Part shown: positions 8,655 to 17,215 of the stretch, one piece after another
Numbering within the stretch: position 1 is the first letter of the stretch
Layout: each line of letters starts with the position of its first letter
Assembly: GCF_038622445.1 (NCBI RefSeq)
Contig: NZ_CP152019.1
Coordinates: 2,640,501 to 2,704,500, forward strand
DNA from: Sporosarcina sp. FSL K6-1522
GTDB lineage: Bacteria > Bacillota > Bacilli > Bacillales_A > Planococcaceae
Reading direction: 5' to 3'
Length of the DNA: 64,000 bases
The notes under the pieces: model-generated
What the model was told of the DNA's origin: nothing
The model's database searches: none
Seen by the model: only the letters and a program-made list of their open reading frames with translations
Translations under genes and position numbers: made by a program

Positions 8655-9692
8655 ATGAACAACTATGATTTTTACCGGACAGATTTGGTCGATGAAAGCG
8701 AAGAGATGGTTCGCCACCGGACGGCCGAGGAGAAAAATACATTGCAAGAAACGGAAGGTGTAACGTTCGAAGAATCGAGAGATGGCAGAGTTGTACTCAC
8801 TTCTGTCACAATCGATGCGCAAGGGGAGAAAAGGATTGGTAAGAAGGCAGGCGCTTATGTGACATTGACTGTACCAACGCTGACGACGGAAGATCATGAT
8901 GGCTTAGCGGAGTTATCCCGTGTACTTATCAAAGAGCTAGAAGAGATGCTACGTGAAGTGCCTACTGTTAAACAAGGCAAGATTCTTTTTATAGGTCTTG
9001 GCAACCGAGATGTGACGCCAGATGCGGTCGGGCCATACGCGATGGATCATTTACAACAGATTGTGCCTAATTATTATGCGGAAGAAGGCAGTGAAGTTTT
9101 TGTCTATGCGCCAGGTGTCACGATTCAAACGGGGCTTGAAACGGCCAATTTTGTCAAAGCGGTGACAACAGAAATACAGCCAGATGTACTAATTGTCATC
9201 GATGCGCTTGCCGCTAGAAATAGTACGAGATTATGCCGAACCATTCAATTGACAAACACGGGCATACACCCGGGGTCTGGTGTTGGCAATAATCGAAAAG
9301 AGATTTCTCAGGAAGCGTTAGGTGTTCCCGTGATTGCAATCGGCATTCCGACGGTTGTGGATGGTCCCGTCTTTATCGCAGATGCAATCGATACGATGTT
9401 TGGCTATATTGCTTCTAAAATAGGAGAAAAGGATAGCCCTTCGTCCAGTTTATCTGTCACACCGTGGTTGCATAATGAAAAAAAAGATGCCGATCGTTCC
9501 ACGTTGTTACCTATTTTTGGTGATTGGTCTACATGGCCACATGAAGACCGCGTCCAATTATTTGAGGAAGTGTTGACAAATCATGATTTGCGGACATTTA
9601 TCTCACCAAAAGAAATTGATTCTTGGGTAGCCCTTTATGCAGAAACACTTTCCGCTTCGCTCGCTTCTTGGGTAGAAAATATGAAAAAGTAG
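8655..9692 (+). CDS. gpr: Spore protease GPR
   Basis: Germination protease that degrades small acid-soluble proteins when the spore germinates; made as a zymogen in the forespore. The 345-residue protein has the N-terminal propeptide-like region (NNYDFYRTDLVDE), the family core GLGNRDVTPDAVGP, and VIDALAARN with ATIQ-like TIQLTNTGIHPGSGVGN following. ATG lies behind GGTGAGGTGATTGG. It is adjacent to spoIIP, as in other spore formers; the short distance and lack of a terminator between them allow joint transcription. Its presence indicates an endospore-forming host. Confidence 0.96.
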   Translation: MNNYDFYRTDLVDESEEMVRHRTAEEKNTLQETEGVTFEESRDGRVVLTSVTIDAQGEKRIGKKAGAYVTLTVPTLTTEDHDGLAELSRVLIKELEEMLREVPTVKQGKILFIGLGNRDVTPDAVGPYAMDHLQQIVPNYYAEEGSEVFVYAPGVTIQTGLETANFVKAVTTEIQPDVLIVIDALAARNSTRLCRTIQLTNTGIHPGSGVGNNRKEISQEALGVPVIAIGIPTVVDGPVFIADAIDTMFGYIASKIGEKDSPSSSLSVTPWLHNEKKDADRSTLLPIFGDWSTWPHEDRVQLFEEVLTNHDLRTFISPKEIDSWVALYAETLSASLASWVENMKK

Positions 9693-9742
9693 GCATTGCT
9701 CCGTTTTTCACTGCATATAGTTGAAAGACGGAGGGATGACAT

Positions 9743-10555
9743 TTGAAAAAGACTTTGCAAATATGGGGCACACTCGTACTACTTCTCTTCCTCTTTCCAG
9801 TACTTCTTCAATTAATACCTGGCGGGCCAACGGTGAAATCACCTAAGATTTTGAAAGAAAAGGCCGTTATCGTTTATGCTTCGAATATTACAGAAGAGGA
9901 AACCGTGAAGGCTGACAAGGGAAAGGCGCTCTTATACTTTACGCATTCACATGAAGCTTATGAACCCGTAACGCAAGCCGTTGACGGGAAAGTTGCTGTT
10001 TCCCATCAGACTGAGAATATCACGAAGTTCGGAGAAAAGTTAAAAAATCAACTGAGTGTGAATGGAGTAGAAACTGATATTTTACCGATAGATAATGCGA
10101 GTGAAATGCGGAAAAATGGAGTTCCTCACAGTCGTGCATATAAAGCGATTCGTCCGCATGTTGAGAAACAACTTCAGCAAAATCAATACGGGCTCGTAAT
10201 TGATCTGCATAGAGATTCATTAGAAGCTAGCAGAACAACAATGGAGCATGCAGGTGAAAAGTATGCCAAGGTGGCCTTTGTGGTTGGTATGGATCATCCG
10301 AATGCCGAGAAAAACAAGGCCAATGCGACATTTATTAAAAATGAGATGGAAAAGCTTGTACCCGGGATTACGCGAGGCTTGGTGTTGAAAGGGGGGGCAG
10401 GTGTTGACGGTAAGTACAATCAGGACCTCAACACTTCCGTCATTTTAATTGAATTGGGAGGGAGAGGAAATTCGGAGGATGAGTTGAATCGGACAGTTGC
10501 AGTTATCGCGCAGGCGGCTGCAGCTTTTATAGAAAATACTGAGCAAGCTGAATAG
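9743..10555 (+). CDS. spoIIP: Stage II sporulation protein P, short form
   Basis: Amidase and endopeptidase of the DMP complex that thins septal peptidoglycan during engulfment. One N-terminal membrane segment (IWGTLVLLLFLFPVLLQLI) precedes the extracellular SpoIIP domain, with LLYFTHSHEAYEP and GLVIDLHRDS carrying metal-ligand histidines and a late IELGGRGNSEDE acidic segment. It has 270 residues against about 400 in B. subtilis; the difference is in the linker between membrane anchor and catalytic domain. TTG 9743 follows GGAGGGATGACA. A CATATAGT box at 9714 resembles a sigma-E minus-10 element, but I see no convincing minus-35. Confidence 0.93.
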   Translation: MKKTLQIWGTLVLLLFLFPVLLQLIPGGPTVKSPKILKEKAVIVYASNITEEETVKADKGKALLYFTHSHEAYEPVTQAVDGKVAVSHQTENITKFGEKLKNQLSVNGVETDILPIDNASEMRKNGVPHSRAYKAIRPHVEKQLQQNQYGLVIDLHRDSLEASRTTMEHAGEKYAKVAFVVGMDHPNAEKNKANATFIKNEMEKLVPGITRGLVLKGGAGVDGKYNQDLNTSVILIELGGRGNSEDELNRTVAVIAQAAAAFIENTEQAE

Positions 10556-10571
10556 AAATTAATGCAGGTAG

Positions 10572-10609
10572 AAAAGCCGATCAGATTATATTTTGCTGAT
10601 GGGCTTTTT
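10572..10609 (+). terminator. spoIIP terminator
   Basis: Arms AAAAGCCGATCAG and CTGATGGGCTTTTT with an AT-rich loop, ending in a T-run 17 bases after the spoIIP stop. Confidence 0.85.
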
Positions 10610-10750
10610 GGAGTTAACGCTCCTGTTTGCTCATAAGATGGCTGAAAAGCAATACAATCGGGTACATTTCACAAGTTTCGGGTAATAATATGTAACATGT
10701 TGGCGAGTTATTTGATATACTTCAAATAGCTAAAATAGGAGTGAACTGAA

Positions 10751-12574
10751 ATGAATCTTGAACAAAAGTTAGCAAGACAGAAGAATATTCGAAACTTCTC
10801 CATTATTGCCCATATCGACCACGGGAAATCGACGCTGGCCGATCGCATTTTGGAGCAAACTCAAACATTAACAGCTCGGGAAATGAAAACCCAAACATTG
10901 GACTCAATGGATTTAGAACGTGAACGCGGCATTACGATTAAATTGAATGCTGTGCAGTTGACGTATACGGCGAAAGATGGTCAAGAGTATACATTCCATT
11001 TGATTGACACACCTGGACACGTCGACTTTACATATGAAGTGTCACGGAGCCTAGCAGCATGTGAAGGGGCAATTCTTGTTGTCGATGCAGCACAAGGTAT
11101 TGAAGCGCAAACGTTGGCGAATGTTTACTTAGCACTCGACAATGATCTTGAGATTTTACCTGTTATCAATAAAATCGATCTACCTGCAGCGGACCCTGAA
11201 CGAGTCAAGCAGGAAATTGAAGATGTAATTGGACTAGATGCATCAGAAGCCGTCCATGCATCTGCCAAAGCAGGTATTGGAATTGAAGATATTTTAGAAC
11301 AAATCGTTGAAAAAGTGCCGGCTCCACAAGGAGATCCAGAAGCACCGTTGAAGGCTCTGATTTTCGACTCGCATTATGATGCGTATAAAGGTGTTATTGT
11401 TAATATCCGTATTATGGAAGGTACCGTTAAGCCTGGTGACAAAATCCGCATGATGGCAACTGGTAAAGAATTCGAAGTCATCGAGACGGGCGTATTTACA
11501 CCAGCAGCGAAGCACCGAGATGAATTGACGGTTGGGGACGTTGGTTACTTATCGGCATCTATCAAAAATGTTGGAGATACTCGAGTAGGGGACACAATTA
11601 CAACGGTGAAAAATGGAGCGAGTGAACCACTTGCTGGTTATCGTCGTCTAAACCCAATGGTATTCTGTGGTCTGTACCCAATCGATACTTCCAAATACAA
11701 TGACTTACGTGAAGCGCTTGAAAAACTAGAACTGAATGACTCCGCACTTGAATATGAAGCAGAGACGTCACAAGCGCTCGGTTTTGGGTATCGTTGTGGA
11801 TTCCTCGGTCTTTTGCATATGGAGATTATTCAGGAGCGTATTGAACGTGAATTTAAAATTGATTTGATTACAACAGCACCAAGTGTTATTTACAATGTCA
11901 TCATGACGGATGGCACAGAATTGAAAGTGGATAATCCAGCAATGATGCCAGATGCACAGAAAATCGATCATGTTGAAGAGCCTTACGTTAAAGCATCAAT
12001 TATGGTTCCGAATGATTACGTCGGTTCTGTGATGGAACTTTGTCAGCAAAAACGTGGAAACTTCATGACGATGGATTACATTGACGCAACACGTGTCAAT
12101 ATTATCTACGAGCTGCCATTAGCAGAAATCGTCTATGACTTCTTTGACCAATTGAAGTCGAGCACGAAAGGCTATGCATCATTCGATTATGAATTAATTG
12201 GCTACAAACAGTCGAAACTCGTGAAAATGGACATACTTCTAAATGGCGAGCAAGTCGATGCATTGAGCTTCATCGTTCACCGCGACTTCTCGTATGAGCG
12301 TGGAAAAGCAATCGTTGAAAAACTACGGAAATTGATTCCAAGACAACAATTTGAAGTGCCTGTCCAAGCTGCAATCGGACAAAAAATCGTTGCCCGTTCT
12401 ACGATCAAGTCAATGGGGAAAAACGTTCTTGCGAAATGTTACGGAGGAGACATCTCCCGTAAACGTAAACTTCTTGAGAAACAAAAAGAAGGTAAAAAGC
12501 GTATGAAACAAGTGGGCTCTGTTGAAGTCCCTCAAGAGGCGTTTATGGCTGTTTTGAAGATGGACGAGGATTAA
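10751..12574 (+). CDS. lepA: Elongation factor 4 (LepA)
   Basis: Ribosome-associated translational GTPase related to EF-G. All G motifs are present: AHIDHGKST (G1), the RGITI segment of switch I, DTPGHVDF (G3), NKIDLP (G4) and HASAKAG (G5); the LepA-specific C-terminal domain ends in [22 protein letters not shown]. At 607 residues it is full length. In Bacillales lepA is normally followed directly by hemW; here an island of about 10 kb intervenes, and a decayed second copy of the lepA 3' end lies next to hemW. No intrinsic terminator follows the stop until 12,674. Confidence 0.98.
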   Translation: MNLEQKLARQKNIRNFSIIAHIDHGKSTLADRILEQTQTLTAREMKTQTLDSMDLERERGITIKLNAVQLTYTAKDGQEYTFHLIDTPGHVDFTYEVSRSLAACEGAILVVDAAQGIEAQTLANVYLALDNDLEILPVINKIDLPAADPERVKQEIEDVIGLDASEAVHASAKAGIGIEDILEQIVEKVPAPQGDPEAPLKALIFDSHYDAYKGVIVNIRIMEGTVKPGDKIRMMATGKEFEVIETGVFTPAAKHRDELTVGDVGYLSASIKNVGDTRVGDTITTVKNGASEPLAGYRRLNPMVFCGLYPIDTSKYNDLREALEKLELNDSALEYEAETSQALGFGYRCGFLGLLHMEIIQERIEREFKIDLITTAPSVIYNVIMTDGTELKVDNPAMMPDAQKIDHVEEPYVKASIMVPNDYVGSVMELCQQKRGNFMTMDYIDATRVNIIYELPLAEIVYDFFDQLKSSTKGYASFDYELIGYKQSKLVKMDILLNGEQVDALSFIVHRDFSYERGKAIVEKLRKLIPRQQFEVPVQAAIGQKIVARSTIKSMGKNVLAKCYGGDISRKRKLLEKQKEGKKRMKQVGSVEVPQEAFMAVLKMDED

Positions 12575-12575
12575 A
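12527..12575 (+). repeat. lepA 3' end, left copy of the island-flanking repeat
   Basis: The final 15 codons of lepA plus the stop. The same 49-base block, matching at 37 positions by my hand alignment, recurs at 22880-22928. The best-conserved part is GAGGATTAAA across the stop codon. Confidence 0.75.
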
Positions 12576-12673
12576 CGTTGTAGGTATGGGGTTTGTGTTC
12601 TAGATGAAACGTCAGAAGTGGTGTTTTACCATCCTGTTGCCAACAACAAACTTGTTGAAATGAATAAAGCGGG

Positions 12674-12703
12674 GCCCGTATCTTTATGGTACGGGTCTTT
12701 TTT
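12674..12703 (+). terminator. Terminator downstream of lepA
   Basis: CCCGTA/TACGGG stem with a nine-base loop followed by TCTTTTTT, 100 bases after the lepA stop, at the left edge of the island. Confidence 0.85.
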
Positions 12704-12760
12704 GGTTTTTTATGCCTTCCAAATGGGTAACTGTGATACTATAAAGCTAAATTATTCAGC
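12700..12760 (+). repeat. Island intergenic module, right half only (copy 0)
   Basis: TTTTTATGCCTTCCAAATGG followed by GTAACTGTGATACTATAAA matches the right half of the modules at 17120, 17620 and 18160 (conserved words ATGCCTTCTAAATGG and ACTGTGATAATAAA). It includes a TGTGATACT extended minus-10-like element ahead of the GNAT gene. The palindromic part is not preserved. Confidence 0.5.
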
Positions 12761-12826
12761 AGAATTTAGCTATTATCTAACGGCGAGTATAAATTTTCAT
12801 AGGACATAAATGAGGAGGAATTACTA

Positions 12827-13288
12827 TTGGGGACAGAAATTAAGTTTAGAATTGCTACTGAACAAGATTTGGATAAAATTGTGGAAATGCTTGCAGACGA
12901 TCTATTAGGCAGCAAGAGAGAGCGTTTCGAACAACCATTGCCAGTTAGTTATAAAGAAGCATTTCAGGCTATTACATCTGACCCGAATAATGAGTTAGTA
13001 GTAGCTTGTGACGGAAATGAAGTGATTGGTGTACAACAAATCACATTTACACCATATATAACACATCAAGGTGGATGGAGAGCCACTATCGAAGGAGTCA
13101 GAACATCATCTTCTTTACGCGGCAAAGGGGTAGGAACTGAACTTATACGATGGGCAATCCATCGTGCAAGGGAGCGTGGTTGTCACTTGATTCAACTTAC
13201 AACTGATAAAGAGCGAGAAGATGCTTTACGTTTCTATGAGCGTCTAGGTTTTAAAGCATCGCATGAAGGAATGAAAATGAAACTGTAA
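12827..13288 (+). CDS. GNAT family N-acetyltransferase
   Basis: Predicted acetyl-CoA-dependent N-acetyltransferase of 153 residues; substrate unknown. The acetyl-CoA pyrophosphate loop is SLRGKGVGTELIRWA (R/QxxGxG/A pattern) at about residues 97-111, and the C-terminal DALRFYERLGFKASHEG segment is the usual GNAT beta6-beta7 end. The start is TTG 12827 behind GAGGAGGAATTACTA. It is the first gene of the island and has its own terminator upstream and a module-type promoter. Such enzymes are common cargo of gene islands (drug or toxin acetylation), but nothing in the sequence defines the target. Confidence 0.85.
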   Translation: MGTEIKFRIATEQDLDKIVEMLADDLLGSKRERFEQPLPVSYKEAFQAITSDPNNELVVACDGNEVIGVQQITFTPYITHQGGWRATIEGVRTSSSLRGKGVGTELIRWAIHRARERGCHLIQLTTDKEREDALRFYERLGFKASHEGMKMKL

Positions 13289-13381
13289 ATATGTTAGCTT
13301 TTTTGTATCTGGATTATATTACGCCGTAAGGAAATTGAGGGATTCTTTCTTTTGGCGAAAGGTAGAATGGAAGGGGGGACC

Positions 13382-13477
13382 ATGAACCAGAAATTAGTCT
13401 ATATAGGCGTTTTCATTTTAGGAATGTTAGTGGGAATGCTTGTCTTAGTTCCATTGTTCGGAAATCCGTTTGCCTAA
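13382..13477 (+). CDS. 31-residue single-pass membrane protein
   Basis: A short gene with a strong GGGGGG ribosome binding site five bases before ATG, followed 28 bases after its stop by a good terminator. The product starts MNQKLVYIGVFILGMLVGML and is one membrane helix ending in LFGNPFA. I do not recognise it. The leader from 13300 to 13380 (T-run, GGATTATATTA, then GGATTCTTTCTTTTGG) resembles the leader of the 21754 gene. Reality is supported by ribosome binding site, helix and terminator only. Confidence 0.5.
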   Translation: MNQKLVYIGVFILGMLVGMLVLVPLFGNPFA

Positions 13478-13504
13478 AATAATTAGATAGCCTAATCTTT
13501 TGTC

Positions 13505-13533
13505 AAGAGCGTCCAGTTGGGCGTTCTTTTTTT
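13505..13533 (+). terminator. Terminator after the 31-residue gene
   Basis: AAGAGCGTCC/GGGCGTTCTT with G-U pairs and an AGTT loop, then a run of seven Ts. Confidence 0.85.
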
Positions 13534-13581
13534 ATATACTCGAAAAAGGTAGAGATGATGTGGAAGGTACACACATGAACA

Positions 13582-13692
13582 ATTAAGAAGTACAGACTGA
13601 TTAAACCTGACTCAGGTGAATTTTATGATGTTTAGGTTAGTAATGATAACTTGAACAAAATAGATTGTGAGTTGAAATTAATGGAAGAATAA
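13582..13692 (+). pseudogene. Phage tail protein fragment with internal stop
   Basis: The frame reads IKKYRLIKPDSGEFYDV, an in-frame TAG at 13633, then VSNDNLNKIDCELKLMEE and a stop. This is the look of the N-terminus of Firmicute phage tail-fibre or minor structural proteins (a YxLxxPDxGEFYDV strand followed by an NLNKID coiled segment). No start codon precedes it. It is probably debris of the same tail gene cluster as the next two genes. Confidence 0.5.
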
Positions 13693-13795
13693 GCGGGAGA
13701 GGTAGATTTGTTCGACCTCGCCACCCAGCAGGAAATGCAATACCATTACGCGAGAGTTTACGACGCATAAGGCGGAAGATGCGACGAACGCCCAC

Positions 13796-14695
13796 ATGGG
13801 TAAAAACATTGGGATTGCGGACGCGGACAATCATTTCACGTCAGATAACGTTGAGGGTGCATTACAAGAACTTTTTCAATTTGCCGATGACGGGAAAAAA
13901 GGGATTGCATCTGTTGTCGGCGCTCCTGCTTCCGAAAATAATACTTTTTCTCAATTAAAAACGCATATCCAAAATGCGAAAAATACTCTTGCAACAAATT
14001 TAACTGAGAAGGGTGAGGAATCTAATAGTTCTGAACCCCTGAATGCACTAGCACAAAAAGTCTCTAATATATCCTCATCAATAACGTTGCCGAGTGACTT
14101 CTTTATCGAATATCACTCTCAGCCTTATAGAGGAGGAGAGTTTAAGCTAGTAGAAGTAACAAAAGACAGATATTATATGTACTTTGGAGCAATTCAAGAT
14201 GGTCAGAACACCACTCAGAGATTAAGGGCATACGACTTCAACGGAAATCTTTTGTTAAACCGTACGGTGTACTACACTCACTATTATACCGTTGGGGAAA
14301 GTTTAAAAGGTTTTTCTCAATATGGGTATGTAATAGAAAAATCTGGGGAGATTCCTTATGAAAAAAGAGTGTACAGTAATAATGGTAACTTGCTAGGGAT
14401 GTTTAACCACCGAGGAATATCCTGTCATGTTTACAAGGACAATACAATAGTTGCTTTCAAGTCAACAGCAACTCAATATGGGACAGCAAAATATGATTTC
14501 AACGGGAACATGATAATGGATTTGAACTTCGACCAGTTTTACGCAGGTATATTAAAAGACAATATAGTTCACTACCTTACTGAGAGTCTAGTAACATTCC
14601 ATAATTTAGACACGGGCGAGAAGTCAATTCATATTCAGGGGAGTTATAGGAGTTTTAAACCGATAATTGATTTACTTGCAATGACTATAAAATAA
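13796..14695 (+). CDS. Phage tail fibre-like protein, 5' truncated
   Basis: A 299-residue protein whose first 60 residues (DADNHFTSDNVEGALQELF, then a helix) resemble the shaft-to-tip junction found in Firmicute phage tail proteins. The remainder (YYMYFGAIQDG, RAYDFNGNLLLNRTV, KYDFNGNMIMDLNF) contains repeated beta-rich FNGN motifs like those in receptor-binding tips. Tail-like sequence also precedes the ATG in the same frame back to 13706 (TITREFTTHKAEDATNAH) with no start codon, and there is no ribosome binding site at ATG 13796, so the gene probably lost its true 5' end and may not be expressed. Functional call is by resemblance only. Confidence 0.6.
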   Translation: MGKNIGIADADNHFTSDNVEGALQELFQFADDGKKGIASVVGAPASENNTFSQLKTHIQNAKNTLATNLTEKGEESNSSEPLNALAQKVSNISSSITLPSDFFIEYHSQPYRGGEFKLVEVTKDRYYMYFGAIQDGQNTTQRLRAYDFNGNLLLNRTVYYTHYYTVGESLKGFSQYGYVIEKSGEIPYEKRVYSNNGNLLGMFNHRGISCHVYKDNTIVAFKSTATQYGTAKYDFNGNMIMDLNFDQFYAGILKDNIVHYLTESLVTFHNLDTGEKSIHIQGSYRSFKPIIDLLAMTIK

Positions 14696-14710
14696 GAAGG
14701 GGTGTCAAAT

Positions 14711-15106
14711 GTGTTTTACTACAAGATTAATAACTTTATCAACCAGTTTGGTACTGTGGATTATAAGCAGCTAGATATTAGTAAAAATATTGCAGGTTCA
14801 CAAGTTTATCCTCATGATTTTAAAGAAACCAATATCTGTTTACTAGCAAACGCCGAGAATATAGAAGGTGTTAACGACTTGATACAGATTACAGAGAAAG
14901 AGTACAACGAATTGAAAGGTGAAATATTGGCGGCTCACCCAAATAACGAAATACCATCGGAGATGGAACAATTACAGCAAGAAAACACTGAACTAAAACT
15001 TGCAATAGCCGAACTAGCCGAAGCACACGAACTATCAAAACTAGAAACACAGCTTGCCTTGGCCGAGATTGCCGAAGCAATGACAGGAGGTGTTTACAAT
15101 GGCTAA
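14711..15106 (+). CDS. Phage tail-associated hypothetical protein
   Basis: A 131-residue protein with an N-terminal FYYKINNFINQFGTVDY strand region, a central ITEKEYNELKGEI segment and a C-terminal coiled coil (MEQLQQENTELKLAIAELAEA) repeated as LALAEIAEAM. Small proteins with an ITxxEYNxL box and such a coiled coil lie directly after tail-fibre genes in many Bacillus and Clostridium prophages. GTG 14711 is preferred because AGAAGGGG ends nine bases upstream; GTG 14702 is alternative. It overlaps the next gene by eight bases, preserving a phage-style unit. Confidence 0.65.
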   Translation: MFYYKINNFINQFGTVDYKQLDISKNIAGSQVYPHDFKETNICLLANAENIEGVNDLIQITEKEYNELKGEILAAHPNNEIPSEMEQLQQENTELKLAIAELAEAHELSKLETQLALAEIAEAMTGGVYNG

Positions 15107-15215
15107 AGTGTATTATGATTTAATCAAAGCAGGGCTACGTACAATTGACCAGGTGCCGTCATTATGGCGGACTGGCACACAAGCATTATTAGACAAAGAT
15201 CAAAACGCAGCATAA
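15099..15215 (+). CDS. CD1375-like small phage protein
   Basis: A 38-residue protein, MAKVYYDLIKAGLRTIDQVP, then LWRTGTQALLDKDQ. The VYYDLIKAGLRTIDQVP core is that of the tiny CD1375-type proteins encoded between tail fibre and holin genes in Firmicute prophages; their function is unknown. ATG follows CAGGAGGTGTTTACA. In an intact prophage holin and lysin would come next; here an unrelated HEPN gene follows, so the cluster is cut off at this point. Confidence 0.65.
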   Translation: MAKVYYDLIKAGLRTIDQVPSLWRTGTQALLDKDQNAA

Positions 15216-15313
15216 GCTAGCGTTATTTTTTTGTCCGAAATGAGTCAAAAGGAGGACGCCAATTCTCTTATGTAGTATGGTTGAATAAATAATTACTAGG
15301 AGGTGGTGAGGGA

Positions 15314-16546
15314 ATGGATTTCAAAAAAGCGTTCAAATTGTTCAATGACTTACAAAGTGTAGTGGAAACAGGAGTGGTTAAAAGAGAGGATGATGAACCA
15401 AGTATACGTTTCGGAGCTGGGGAAAGTGCATTAATAATTCAAGGGGCTAATAACGTAAATGCTTTCAATGATACAGTTGATTATCTGTGGAAGAGTGATA
15501 AGGATATATTTGATACAATTTCTCGAGATACGATTAGAAATAAATTAGTAGGCTTGGTTAGTAGTTCTATAGATGGCGGGGAAGTCACTTTAGATATATT
15601 TAAAAAAAAGATTGCTGATCTAAAGGATATTCAGGAAGAGAGTTTTGAGGTGCTCTATCCTGTATTTGGTGTAAATTATTTTAAGGCAGACCCTCTGAAA
15701 ATTGGTCCATACACTATTTACAATAAAAATATTCATAGAAAAGTTCTGATAAAGAAATATCCTCACAGCGAATCAATCCTTTCTCTCGAATTAGACGATG
15801 AATATTATAACAGCGATGTAGTAATAAGTGTATGCGAAAATGCAAGGGAGCTATCACGAGCGAATGAAAAAGCGCGCGTGAAATTCCGACAGTTTGAAGA
15901 TACAATCCGATTTATGATTGGTGATTATAGCAAAAGGTACGATGTAGGAATATATAATTTCAACTCATTTAGACGCACTAGCAGCATTATTCTTTCTGAA
16001 AAAAACGCGGGATTGAATAATAGTATGTCAGGCACTATTGATAGCATTAATTTACACCAATTCCCTATTGATGATCCCGAGTATGGACATGATAGGATAT
16101 GGGGAATATTAGCGAAAGCCAATCCGACTAATTTGGAGAATCGCATTATTACGGCAATAGAATGGGCTGGAAAAGCGATGAGAGACGATGAGCCAGCGAG
16201 GGCATTTACTCAGTATATATTCGGCTTGGAAGCACTTTTACAGTTCCAGCAAAAAGGTGTGTTAGTTTCTCCATCAATTACTTATCAAATTTCGGAATTT
16301 GCTGCGTTTATTATTTCGGACGAATTAGAAAGTCGACTAGTTATTGAAAAAATGGTTAAGAAATTGTACTCAAAGCGATCTGCTATAGCTCATGGTGGTA
16401 GTAGTGATGTCGATGATAAAGATGTTAATGAAGCTATGTATCTTATAAAGCAAATTGTTACGATATTATTGAAAAAACAAGAGTTCAAGGATTTTAATAG
16501 TATTGAACAAATAGGCGAATGGGTAAAAGTTCAAAAATATTCATAA
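15314..16546 (+). CDS. Apea-like HEPN domain protein, putative RNase/defence protein
   Basis: A 410-residue cytosolic protein. The N-terminal 250 residues show no motif I recognise. The C-terminal part reads YIFGLEALLQF ... ITYQISEFAAFII ... MVKKLYSKRSAIAHGG, the pattern of the Apea-like HEPN family: a helical bundle ending in a YxxRSxIxHG signature. R355 and H360 form an intact RxxxxH motif, the catalytic pair of HEPN ribonucleases. HEPN proteins of this type include the ApeA anti-phage protein, and the gene sits in an island next to phage remnants with a strong AGGAGGTGG ribosome binding site. A role in defence or RNA cleavage is an inference; there is no adjacent antitoxin or partner. Confidence 0.65.
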   Translation: MDFKKAFKLFNDLQSVVETGVVKREDDEPSIRFGAGESALIIQGANNVNAFNDTVDYLWKSDKDIFDTISRDTIRNKLVGLVSSSIDGGEVTLDIFKKKIADLKDIQEESFEVLYPVFGVNYFKADPLKIGPYTIYNKNIHRKVLIKKYPHSESILSLELDDEYYNSDVVISVCENARELSRANEKARVKFRQFEDTIRFMIGDYSKRYDVGIYNFNSFRRTSSIILSEKNAGLNNSMSGTIDSINLHQFPIDDPEYGHDRIWGILAKANPTNLENRIITAIEWAGKAMRDDEPARAFTQYIFGLEALLQFQQKGVLVSPSITYQISEFAAFIISDELESRLVIEKMVKKLYSKRSAIAHGGSSDVDDKDVNEAMYLIKQIVTILLKKQEFKDFNSIEQIGEWVKVQKYS

Positions 16547-16579
16547 ACCGAATTTAGTTTCTCGATAAATTAAACACTC

Positions 16580-16614
16580 TAAATAGGAACGTCTACCACG
16601 GATGTTCCTATTTA
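16580..16614. repeat. Perfect inverted repeat downstream of the HEPN gene
   Basis: Eleven-base arms TAAATAGGAAC and GTTCCTATTTA around a 13-base loop, 34 bases after the HEPN stop. There is no T-run beyond the stem's own, so it may be a weak terminator or a protein-binding palindrome. Confidence 0.6.
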
Positions 16615-16727
16615 ATACGCAAAAACAATTTCTCATTAGGACCATTATGTCCATTTACTGTATACTTGAAGAATAATATTGCACATGTTCCACAAACAGG
16701 CCAATTAAATTTATAGGGAGTATTGCT

Positions 16728-16997
16728 ATGCTGATATATCTAACGATTTTCTTTGTGTTTGTGTTTGCAGTGGTAATGAGTGCTGCCATTGGATTATTAT
16801 TTTACGAAGCAAGTGACAAATTTTTACCCTCCACCGTAATCCGACATATATTGGGAGTGGGGGCATCGGTACTCATAAGCTGTTTAATTACAGCGCTGTT
16901 ACTTTTCGGAGTTTGGTATTTTTACGTTGCCACTATAGGTGTAGGGGTAATGTTGTATGTCTTGTTCGTTGTATCATTTGGTAAACATTTCAAGTAG
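16728..16997 (+). CDS. 89-residue membrane protein, unknown family
   Basis: Almost wholly hydrophobic: helix one LIYLTIFFVFVFAVVMSAAI, helix two VGASVLISCLITALLLFGVW and helix three VATIGVGVMLYVLFVVSF, ending GKHFK. ATG follows a weak TAGGGAG. I do not recognise the family. It is the first of three small membrane-protein genes (16728, 17216, 17732) separated by the repeated intergenic module, and a degenerate module-like GGACCATTATGT word lies upstream at about 16640. Confidence 0.6.
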   Translation: MLIYLTIFFVFVFAVVMSAAIGLLFYEASDKFLPSTVIRHILGVGASVLISCLITALLLFGVWYFYVATIGVGVMLYVLFVVSFGKHFK

Positions 16998-17010
16998 GAT
17001 ACTTCTGCAA

Positions 17011-17190
17011 TCGGGCGCGTTAGTTGAACAAGAGGAGATCGTCTATTGACGGTCTTTTTTTCTGTCGCATCCGGACGATAATGTGTAACAGTAAACACCT
17101 TATGTGGGGGGGACTGTTACACTTCCTAAGTGGTTAATTATGGTACTATGATAATGAATAGTTCTTCAACTATGTAGTTGGTTAGGAAAG
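17011..17190 (+). repeat. Island intergenic module, copy A
   Basis: Order of parts: GGGCGCGTTAGTTGAACAAG, a terminator hairpin, CATCCGGACGATAATGTG, a CTTCCTAAGTGG block, ATGGTACTATGATAATGAAT (extended minus-10-like) and CTTCAACTATGTAGTTGG. It occupies the whole gap between the 16728 and 17216 genes. The first 50 bases are nearly identical to copy B. Confidence 0.8.
17037..17061 (+). terminator. Terminator within module copy A
   Basis: GATCGTC/GACGGTC stem with a TATT loop and seven Ts. Confidence 0.8.
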
Positions 17191-17215
17191 TAACTCATAA
17201 AAAAGGGGTGTGAAA

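Noticed and set aside
12618..12809. A 63-codon frame between lepA and the GNAT gene
   Set aside because: It runs through the terminator hairpin and the promoter-like module half; no ribosome binding site and no protein-like composition.
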